Assembly (NCBI GenBank): GCA_023481335.1
Contig: JAMCWI010000027.1
Coordinates: 1 to 6,554 of the forward strand
Direction of reading: 5' to 3'
Source: Bacillota bacterium
GTDB taxonomy: Bacteria > Bacillota > Desulfotomaculia > Desulfotomaculales > Desulfotomaculaceae
DNA length: 6,554 nt
Shown: positions 1 to 5,400 of the stretch, in pieces
Position numbering within the stretch: position 1 is the stretch's first letter
How the letters are laid out: each line of letters starts with the position of its first letter
Notes under the pieces: generated by a model
Told to the model about the DNA's origin: nothing
Database searches by the model: none
Seen by the model: only the letters and a program-made list of their open reading frames with translations
Made by a program: the position numbers and the translations under genes

Positions 1-444
1 GCCAGGAAGGAAGCTTACCGGTTACACGGCGGGAGCCTTTTGCCCCTGATCAGCAATGAGAAGGAAAAAATCCGCGATCTGGCCTTTGGGGGAAGGTTTG
101 CCGAAGCGATTATGGTTACTGATGGGGAGTGGGTTTTATTCCGTTGGCCGGTGGACCGGTCTAACCAACCCCTCGTGTGGTGCGGGCGGCGCGATCCGGG
201 ATGGCTGCACCGGGACGGGGTGGTGAAACAGGTTGGTCCCGACCGTTTTGAGGTCAATAAGCCGGTCTTAACGGCATGCGGGGCTTTTACCAATGAACTT
301 TTTAACTTGAAAACAGATTATTGTCAGCAACATAATGTTTATCACCGGTTTCCAGATGTGGTAAACAGGTTGGAGAGGGGACTAAAAAAATGGTTGGTTG
401 AAGTTGGGGCGCCTGAAGAACAGCTAATAAGGTTAGGTCTGTGA
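1..444 (+). CDS. Sulfatase, C-terminal fragment (5' end outside window)
   Basis: The frame is open from the first base to a TGA at 442-444, giving 147 visible residues, so this is the 3' end of a longer gene; the TTG at 40 is internal. Two patterns typical of the C-terminal part of type I sulfatases (alkaline-phosphatase superfamily) are visible. One is HGGSLLPLI at residues 9-17, followed by a strand around VTDGEWVLFRW. The other is the tail ELFNLKTDYCQQHNV (from residue 99) followed by FPDVVNRLERGLKKWL, matching the family's 'ELYDLxxDPxExxNLxxxxPEVVxRLxxxLxxW'. The catalytic Cys/Ser-x-Pro-x-Arg site lies upstream of the window, so neither substrate nor maturation type can be read. Such enzymes hydrolyse sulfate esters after a Cys or Ser is converted to formylglycine. 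The maturase-like gene two loci downstream supports the call. The alternative is another alkaline-phosphatase-fold hydrolase, such as a phosphonate monoester hydrolase. Confidence 0.75.
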   Translation, partial: ARKEAYRLHGGSLLPLISNEKEKIRDLAFGGRFAEAIMVTDGEWVLFRWPVDRSNQPLVWCGRRDPGWLHRDGVVKQVGPDRFEVNKPVLTACGAFTNELFNLKTDYCQQHNVYHRFPDVVNRLERGLKKWLVEVGAPEEQLIRLGL

Positions 445-467
445 AACATATATTCCCGAAGAGAAAA

Positions 468-473
468 AAGGAG
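468..473 (+). promoter_or_regulatory. Ribosome binding site setting the TTG start of the epimerase gene
   Basis: AAGGAG lies 11 nt before the TTG at 485. No ATG or GTG is available in frame between the previous gene's stop and this site, so the site supports the TTG start. Confidence 0.7.
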
Positions 474-484
474 CGGGTATCGCC

Positions 485-2047
485 TTGAGCTCAAACGCCT
501 GGAAGATTTTTTGTCGCAAACTGTTTCGCGGGGAGATCATTAATGTTGCTGACGCCGTGGATGAAGCCAGGCAAGGTTTCCATTATTACGGGATCTATCC
601 CGAGTCGATCCATTTGCGGGACGGCTGTTATCTGTTTATGGTAAAAACGGATAAATATACTAAAAAACTGGTTTTGTTAAATACAGATAACTGGGGTGGT
701 TACAATGCCTTTCAAGGGGAAGAGATCGCCAATGAAGAGGTAAAATTCAAGCTGGCGCCGCTAAATCATGAGAATGCCTGCACCCTGCGCCGCTGGTGGC
801 CATTTACAGCACCGGTTTCTTGCGGGAGCAGGGATGTCAGTCTGGGACTGGGGGATAGATTGGGTATTGCTTCTCCAGGTCACCTCCGGATCATCAAAAA
901 GACGCATATTCGCCCTGTCCTGGCCCAACAATCGGTACGGGAGCTGAATTTAACCGGACGAAATTTCAGGGAAGTTATTGATGCGGCCACCTGGGCTGTT
1001 TTCCAGGAAAATTATCAACAGGGATTTGGGGCTGACGGGGACCATCTAAAAAGGAAGGAAGAAATAAGGGAGGCCCTGGATGCCGGCGTGACGATGATTA
1101 CCCTGGATTGCTCCGAATGGATCGATAATTCCATCCTGGCCGCGACTGATTATGAGGTAAAAGGAGCATTGCAAAAGCTCCCCCATAATAAACAAAAAGA
1201 ACTGGAAAATCTATATTTGTGCCGTAAGTTTATGATTGGTGAACATGAAATAACCTTTGATACAGCTAATTTGCATAAGATAATCCTGGTTTATGGCAAG
1301 GCGTTGGACTTTATTAAAGAAGTTTATCATGAGATTATAGTTGCCGGGAAAAGAGATATGGATTTTGAGGTTTCCATTGACGAAACCACAACTTCCACCT
1401 CGCCCGAGGCTCATTTTTTTGTGGCCGCCGAACTAAAACGAGCAGGTGTGGAAGTGACCAGCCTGGCACCGAGATTCTGCGGTGAATTTCAAAAAGGCAT
1501 AGATTATGTGGGTGATGTAATTCAATTTGAAAAGGAATTAAAGGTGCATGCGGCAATAGCGGATCGCTTTGGGTATAAGCTCAGTATTCATTCAGGAAGT
1601 GATAAATTCAAGGTTTTCCCCCTTATCGGTTCCTGTACCAGAAGCAATTTACATTTAAAGACTGCCGGTACAAGCTGGCTGGAGGCTTTAAAAGTAATCG
1701 CCAGATACAGTCCCGGGTTATTCAGGGAAATTTATAAATATGCTCAAGCCCACCTTGAGGAGGCAAGACAGTACTATATCATAACCATTGATTCAGGAAA
1801 AATTGTTCCGGTCGATAATTGTAAAGATGAAGAACTGGAAGGTTTATTGGGAAATAATGATATACGCCAGATGTTGCATATTACCTATGGCATAATACTT
1901 TCAACCAGGAATGAATCAGGTAAATTTTTATTCCGGGACGGTATTTACAAGATACTTCATGAAAGGGAAGAAGAATATTATCAAGCTCTGGAAACGCATA
2001 TCGGCAGGCATATAGCAGCCCTTTGTGGATCCCTCCCTCCTGTCTAG
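485..2047 (+). CDS. uxaE: Tagaturonate epimerase (UxaE family)
   Basis: 520 residues from a TTG start, with AAGGAG 11 nt upstream. It is recognised as the UxaE family, described in Thermotoga, which interconverts D-tagaturonate and D-fructuronate in the cytoplasm and so links the galacturonate and glucuronate branches. Hallmark blocks in order are GLGDRLGIASPGH (121-133), PVLAQQSVRELNLTGR (144-159), ATWAVFQENY (168-177), GFGADGDHLK (180-189) and TLDCSEWI (206-213). Then come VSIDETTTST (296-305), SIHSGSDKF (367-375), LKTAGTSWLEAL (391-402) and a tail around YYQALETHIGRHI (498-510). The length is in the family range and there is no interruption. No signal peptide or membrane segment is seen. 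It sits 40 nt after the sulfatase and 26 nt before the maturase, with no terminator between, so co-transcription is likely. The middle of the gene is AT-rich (about 32% GC over 1201-1260). The specific substrate is inferred from the family. Confidence 0.85.
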   Translation: MSSNAWKIFCRKLFRGEIINVADAVDEARQGFHYYGIYPESIHLRDGCYLFMVKTDKYTKKLVLLNTDNWGGYNAFQGEEIANEEVKFKLAPLNHENACTLRRWWPFTAPVSCGSRDVSLGLGDRLGIASPGHLRIIKKTHIRPVLAQQSVRELNLTGRNFREVIDAATWAVFQENYQQGFGADGDHLKRKEEIREALDAGVTMITLDCSEWIDNSILAATDYEVKGALQKLPHNKQKELENLYLCRKFMIGEHEITFDTANLHKIILVYGKALDFIKEVYHEIIVAGKRDMDFEVSIDETTTSTSPEAHFFVAAELKRAGVEVTSLAPRFCGEFQKGIDYVGDVIQFEKELKVHAAIADRFGYKLSIHSGSDKFKVFPLIGSCTRSNLHLKTAGTSWLEALKVIARYSPGLFREIYKYAQAHLEEARQYYIITIDSGKIVPVDNCKDEELEGLLGNNDIRQMLHITYGIILSTRNESGKFLFRDGIYKILHEREEEYYQALETHIGRHIAALCGSLPPV

Positions 2048-2062
2048 TCTATCATTCTAAAG

Positions 2063-2068
2063 AAGGGA
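2063..2068 (+). promoter_or_regulatory. Ribosome binding site setting the maturase start
   Basis: AAGGGA ends 5 nt before the ATG at 2074. An in-frame ATG at 2023 lies inside the 3' end of uxaE and would add 17 residues that do not fit the family. The start at 2074 places the radical-SAM cysteines at residue 14 onward, as expected. Confidence 0.6.
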
Positions 2069-2716
2069 TTTTTATGCCCAATCTTGGGGTGATGTTTAAA
2101 ACGGTTTCCGCATGTAATCTAGCGTGTTCGTATTGTTATTATCCCAAAGAAATGACTGGGCGGAATGAAAATAAAGTCGTCCCCCTTGAAACCCTGGATA
2201 AATTTTTCTCCGGTTATATGCAGTATATTGATGGGGTAGCGGCGATTAGCTGGCAGGGAGGGGAGCCTCTGGCAGCAGGCTTAAAATTTTTTGAAGAAGT
2301 GGTAGGGTTAGAAAAGAAATACGCCCGTAAGGGTACAGTTATTTTCAATGCCTTGCAAACTAACGGCACCTTGATTGATGACCAGTGGGCGGATTTTTTT
2401 CGCCGGTATAATTTTTTGATTGGGGTCAGCCTGGATGGGCCGCAGGCAATTCACGATCAGGACCGGATGGATATTACCGGAAAGGGTAGCTTTAAACGCG
2501 TTTTGCGAGGAATCGAGACCCTGCAGGGGCATCGGGTACCCTTTAATATTTTATGTGTGGTCAAAAAAGAGACTGTGCTGCATGCCAGGGAAATTTTAAG
2601 GTATTTTAGGGAATGTGGGTTTTCGTATCTTCAATTTATCCCCTGTATGAACTTTACATCAGATCATTCGCAGTCACCAGCAGAATACAATATTACTCCA
2701 GAGGAATATGGCCGCT

Positions 2717-2841
2717 TTCTTTGATGATACATAAATCAGGTTCTTCGGGGGGATGGATTACCGCGTTATTCTATTCAGCTGTTTGATAATTTTTTTCTTT
2801 CCTATTTAAATAAAGAACCTGATTTATGTATCATCAAAGAA
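2717..2841. repeat. Perfect 29-bp inverted repeat with 67-nt spacer inside the maturase gene
   Basis: The left arm is 2717-2745 (begins TTCTTTGATG, ends CAGGTTCTT). The right arm is 2813-2841 (begins AAGAACCTG, ends CATCAAAGAA). The arms are exact reverse complements over 29 of 29 bases, and the match stops abruptly on both sides. The right arm encodes KEPDLCIIKE, which holds the first SPASM cysteine and so is the ancestral sequence. The left arm carries the two TGA codons and is the likely copy. In RNA the arms would form a long stem with a 67-nt loop. It is not a terminator: it is not GC-rich and no U-tract follows. Confidence 0.95.
2722..2727 (+). other. Tandem in-frame TGA TGA codons
   Basis: These are codons 217 and 218 of the maturase frame, after ...EYGRFL and before YINQVLRGDGLPRYSI. 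Both lie within the left arm of the inverted repeat. Sequence on both sides is in the same frame and reads as one protein family. Confidence 0.95.
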
Positions 2842-3232
2842 CAATGTCCTCCTAATGTTGTCATAGAGACAGACGGCAATGTTTACCCCTGTGATTTCTA
2901 CATTCACCCGACGGAATATCTTGGTAATATTAACAAACAGGACCTTGCAGAAATAATTTCCAACCCTGTCTTAAATGATTTTCGCTGGCGGAAACGGCAA
3001 CTGCCTGCCGCTTGTAAAAATTGCCGCTGGTTATTTCTATGCCGTGGTGGGTGTCCCCGTAACCGCAATCCATTGGCAAGGAGTAGTCCGGAATACTTCT
3101 GTCAGGCTTACCAAATGTTTTTTGCCCATACCGATAAGGAGTTTATCCGGTTAAGAAATCAGCTGCGGGCAAAACAAGACCGGCAAAATCAATATATAAA
3201 ATAAGATGTTTAAGAAAGACGGGGATCCTCTC

Positions 3233-4480
3233 ATGAGAAAAGATGCGGGCAATCTCGAATATGTTAAGAAAATGAACCGGGTCAATATATTAAATATCAT
3301 GCGGGAAAACCAGTGCATATCCCGGCAGCAGTTGGCTAAACATACCGGTCTTACTCCTGCCGCTATTTCCGGCATTGTCCGTGAACTGGTGGCCATGGGG
3401 TATATTCAGGAAACCGGCCTGGGTAAATCTAACGGTGGTCGGCGGCCGGTGGAGTTGCAGTTTAATCCTGAAGCAGGATATTTAGTGGGGGCTGAAATAA
3501 CCCGTAAAAGGACTACCCTGGGAATTGTGGATCTACAGGCCAACCCGGTTATCGTAACCGGGGCGCAAATTGAGATGGCCGATCCGGAAGCCGGATTAAT
3601 GGCCCTGGTAAAACAGATTGAGCAGTTGATGAATACGGTGGGAATACCAGAAAGGAAAATCATAGGGGCAGGTTTTGCCATCCCCGGACTGCTTGATGTG
3701 CGGACCAAGGTTATTAAACGTTCCCCCAATCTTGGCGAAAGGTGGCTTGATGTACCGGTTCAAGAACTGCTGGAAAGATACTTTAAAATTCCCCTTTTTA
3801 TCGAACATAATGCTAACGCCGCTGCTTTAGCCGAACATACCCTGGGCAAGGGTGGGGAAACGCAAAATCTGGTTTATGTTAACCTGGGCGAAGGTTTTGG
3901 GGCCGGGGTTATTCTAAACGGTGAGCTTGTCTATGGTTCATATGGTCATGCCGGGGAACTGGGGCACACTGTCATCATGGAGGATGGTCCTTTATGCAAT
4001 TGCGGCAACAGGGGTTGCCTGGAGAGCCTTTATGCCGTGCCGGCCCTGGTTGGAAGAGCCAATAATGAGCTACCCTTGTATAAAAAAGATGATGACGGCT
4101 TAAAACAAATCTGGCGCGAAAAAGGGGAAGTAACGATTAAGGACATCCTCGTCTGTGTAAGTGAAGTTGATTCTTATACCTGGCAGCTGGTCCGGCAGGC
4201 GGGATGGTATCTTGGGATTGGTATTGCTAACGCCATTAATTTTTATAACCCCGAAGCGGTTTTCCTGGGAGGGATTCTCGCCGGGGCAGGTCAGGTATTA
4301 ATGGAACCCCTTATGGAGAGTGTTTTGTGCCATGCTTTTCCCGTCATTGCCCGGGCTACCAGGATAGAAATATCCACCTTGGGCCGTGACGCAGCTTTTT
4401 ATGGCGCCTGCCTGGGGGCGATAAAACAGTTATTCAATATAGAAAGGGCGGGGATATGGAGCCAGACGGGAATAGGTTAA
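3233..4480 (+). CDS. ROK-family transcriptional regulator (NagC/XylR-like)
   Basis: 415 residues from ATG 3233. GGGGA at 3221-3225 lies 7 nt upstream; an in-frame ATG at 3206 lacks a ribosome binding site. The N-terminus has a winged helix-turn-helix (helix pair about 29-52, ISRQQLAKHTGLTPAAISG) and a GGRRP wing at 68-72. The rest is a ROK domain: phosphate-binding strand GAEITRKRTTLGIVD, AGFAIPGLLD, and the signature AGELGH ending at His245. With His245, Cys255, Cys257 and Cys262 (CNCGNRGC) form the usual zinc site. At EHNANAAAL the position that is the catalytic Asp in ROK sugar kinases is Asn193, so sugar phosphorylation is unlikely and a sensing role is favoured. Proteins of this type usually repress sugar genes and release DNA on binding a sugar or sugar acid. 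The gene starts 28 nt after the maturase stop and is followed 60 nt later by the isomerase, so it lies within the locus it may regulate. The ligand is not readable. Confidence 0.9.
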   Translation: MRKDAGNLEYVKKMNRVNILNIMRENQCISRQQLAKHTGLTPAAISGIVRELVAMGYIQETGLGKSNGGRRPVELQFNPEAGYLVGAEITRKRTTLGIVDLQANPVIVTGAQIEMADPEAGLMALVKQIEQLMNTVGIPERKIIGAGFAIPGLLDVRTKVIKRSPNLGERWLDVPVQELLERYFKIPLFIEHNANAAALAEHTLGKGGETQNLVYVNLGEGFGAGVILNGELVYGSYGHAGELGHTVIMEDGPLCNCGNRGCLESLYAVPALVGRANNELPLYKKDDDGLKQIWREKGEVTIKDILVCVSEVDSYTWQLVRQAGWYLGIGIANAINFYNPEAVFLGGILAGAGQVLMEPLMESVLCHAFPVIARATRIEISTLGRDAAFYGACLGAIKQLFNIERAGIWSQTGIG

Positions 4481-4491
4481 AAAAGGATTTA

Positions 4492-4520
4492 TTGGGTCGG
4501 GAAAAATTACTATATATAAA
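4492..4520 (+). promoter_or_regulatory. Possible weak sigma-A-type promoter before the isomerase gene
   Basis: TTGGGT (4492-4497) and TATAAA (4515-4520) are separated by 17 nt in the AT-rich 60-nt gap after the ROK gene. The -35 box matches only three of six consensus bases, and the transcript would begin almost at the ribosome binding site. This is tentative, and no clear operator palindrome is seen. Confidence 0.2.
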
Positions 4521-4527
4521 AAATAAT

Positions 4528-4532
4528 GGAGG
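4528..4532 (+). promoter_or_regulatory. Ribosome binding site that decides the isomerase start
   Basis: GGAGG lies 8 nt before the ATG at 4541. Its first G is the last base of another in-frame ATG at 4526, so that upstream ATG is part of the ribosome binding region and is not the start. Confidence 0.8.
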
Positions 4533-4540
4533 CAAGTTCG

Positions 4541-5347
4541 ATGCAATTTTATTACCAGTACTTACCGTACCAGAGATTGCAGGAGATTATTAATCCGGCA
4601 ACGGGGGAGTTAATGGCTTTCAGCCTGCTCAAACTTGGAGGGGGAGAAGTTTATGCCGGCGCTTCAGGTGATTTTGAATTGGCCCTGGTTATTTTGAGCG
4701 GTCAGGCTGATGTCGAGGTAGACGGGCAGGAGTTTAACAAACTGGGGCAGCGGACCGGCGTTTTCTCCGGACGGGCCGCAACGGTTTATCTTCCCCGCGA
4801 CAGCCATTACCGGATTAGCGCCATTGCCAATAATTTCGAAGCGGCCCTCTGCCAGGTCCGGGCCGGGAAAAAATACGCTCCCTTTGTGGTACTGCCGGAG
4901 GAGGTAATCGTTAATCACCGGGGTACCAGTCTCTGGCAGCGGGAAGTCCACGACATTATTGTGGCCAACGGTGAGGGAAGGGTTGACCGGATTGTTGTTG
5001 GTGAGACGTACAGTGCGCCCGGCCACTGGTCGAGTTTCCCTTCCCATAAACATGACCGTCACCGGCCGCCGCAGGAGACAGAACTGGGGGAGATCTATCA
5101 CTTCCGGGTAGAACCCGTCAACCGCTTTGGCGTCCAGCTCCTGTATACAGAAGACGGTAAGGTAAATGAGGCATTTATGATCAAGGATAGAGATACTTTT
5201 AAAATACCTTTTGGATATCACCCGGTGGCTGCTCCTCCCGGGGTGAAGCTTTATTACCTCTGGTTCCTGGCCGGCAATCATGGACGGCAGATGATCCCCT
5301 GCGATGACCCGGCCTTTCGCGAACTTATAAAACCGGAAACGGCTTAA
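4541..5347 (+). CDS. iolB: 5-deoxy-glucuronate isomerase / KduI-IolB family uronate isomerase
   Basis: 268 residues from ATG 4541 (GGAGG 8 nt upstream), about the usual IolB length. The bicupin pattern is clear: an N-terminal cupin with LALVILSGQADVEVDGQEF and VYLPRDSHYRI, then a metal-binding cupin. Its ligands are His169 and His171 (SHKHD), probably Glu184 (GEIYHFR), and His227 (FGYHPVAAPPG). The tail LYYLWFLAGN is typical of the family. IolB converts 5-deoxy-D-glucuronate to 2-deoxy-5-keto-D-gluconate in myo-inositol breakdown; the related KduI acts on 5-keto-4-deoxyuronate and has reported side activity on hexuronates. No other inositol gene is nearby. The neighbours are uronate genes (uxaE upstream, uxaB 53 nt downstream), so this copy may isomerise a hexuronate instead. 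The family call is firm; the iolB symbol and the exact substrate are less certain. The protein has no signal peptide and is cytoplasmic. Composition is GC-richer than in the genes to the left. Confidence 0.85.
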   Translation: MQFYYQYLPYQRLQEIINPATGELMAFSLLKLGGGEVYAGASGDFELALVILSGQADVEVDGQEFNKLGQRTGVFSGRAATVYLPRDSHYRISAIANNFEAALCQVRAGKKYAPFVVLPEEVIVNHRGTSLWQREVHDIIVANGEGRVDRIVVGETYSAPGHWSSFPSHKHDRHRPPQETELGEIYHFRVEPVNRFGVQLLYTEDGKVNEAFMIKDRDTFKIPFGYHPVAAPPGVKLYYLWFLAGNHGRQMIPCDDPAFRELIKPETA

Positions 5348-5384
5348 TGTTCCCTGCCCGATATATTGTTAAACGGCTAAATAA

Positions 5385-5391
5385 AGGGAGG
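5385..5391 (+). promoter_or_regulatory. Ribosome binding site setting the TTG start of uxaB
   Basis: AGGGAGG lies 9 nt before TTG 5401. A competing in-frame ATG at 5347-5349 overlaps the isomerase stop (TAATG) but has no comparable site. It would also add 18 residues rich in Arg and Lys that the family lacks. Confidence 0.75.
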
Positions 5392-5400
5392 AAACAAAGG

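Larger units (their letters stand above)
2074..3204 (+). pseudogene. Anaerobic sulfatase-maturating enzyme (radical SAM/SPASM), interrupted by two in-frame TGA codons
   Basis: The reading frame runs 377 codons from ATG 2074 to TAA 3202-3204, with TGA TGA at codons 217-218 as the only breaks. The N-terminal part has the radical-SAM cluster motif CNLACSYC (Cys14, Cys18, Cys21), WQGGEP (60-65), ALQTNG (93-98) and SLDGP (119-123). Past the stops, the SPASM half is intact: Cys252-x5-Cys258-x9-G-x4-Cys273-Asp274, Cys314-x2-Cys317-x5-Cys323-x3-Cys327 and Cys343. This spacing is that of anaerobic sulfatase maturases such as the Clostridium perfringens enzyme. There the Asp after the 'YPC' cysteine acts as catalytic base, from memory of the published structure. 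The enzyme uses S-adenosylmethionine and three 4Fe-4S clusters to oxidise a sulfatase Cys or Ser to formylglycine, which fits the sulfatase at the left edge. If TGA is read as stop, only 216 residues are made. No in-frame start follows that could express the SPASM half alone. Ordinary decay would also show frameshifts, and none are present. Alternatives are sequence error or readthrough. Confidence 0.85.

Noticed and set aside
442..2727. Alternative genetic code with TGA as a sense codon
   Set aside because: The sulfatase frame ends with TGA at 442-444 right where its family ends, and tryptophan is encoded by TGG throughout the other genes.
2724..2786. Restart at the ATG overlapping the tandem TGA (ATG 2724)
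   Set aside because: It is in another frame and stops after about 20 codons. No in-frame ATG for the SPASM half occurs until 3115, beyond most of its cysteines.
2717..2841. Selenocysteine insertion (SECIS) at the in-frame TGA codons
   Set aside because: A bacterial SECIS is a short hairpin just after the TGA with a small loop. Here the TGAs lie inside the stem, the loop is 67 nt, there are two TGAs in a row, and the position is not a known redox or catalytic residue.
2717..2841. Mobile-element ends or an invertible DNA switch
   Set aside because: The 67-nt spacer continues the maturase coding frame, with no transposase, recombinase or target duplication in view. Inversion between the arms would leave the TGA codons in place.
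2717..2841. Rho-independent terminator
   Set aside because: The stem is AT-rich, the loop is long, the only T-run is inside the loop, and coding sequence resumes directly after it.
4664..5281. 205-codon open frame on the - strand opposite the isomerase gene
   Set aside because: It is fully covered by a well-supported gene, has no recognisable domain and no ribosome binding context; it is a shadow of the GC-rich codon pattern.
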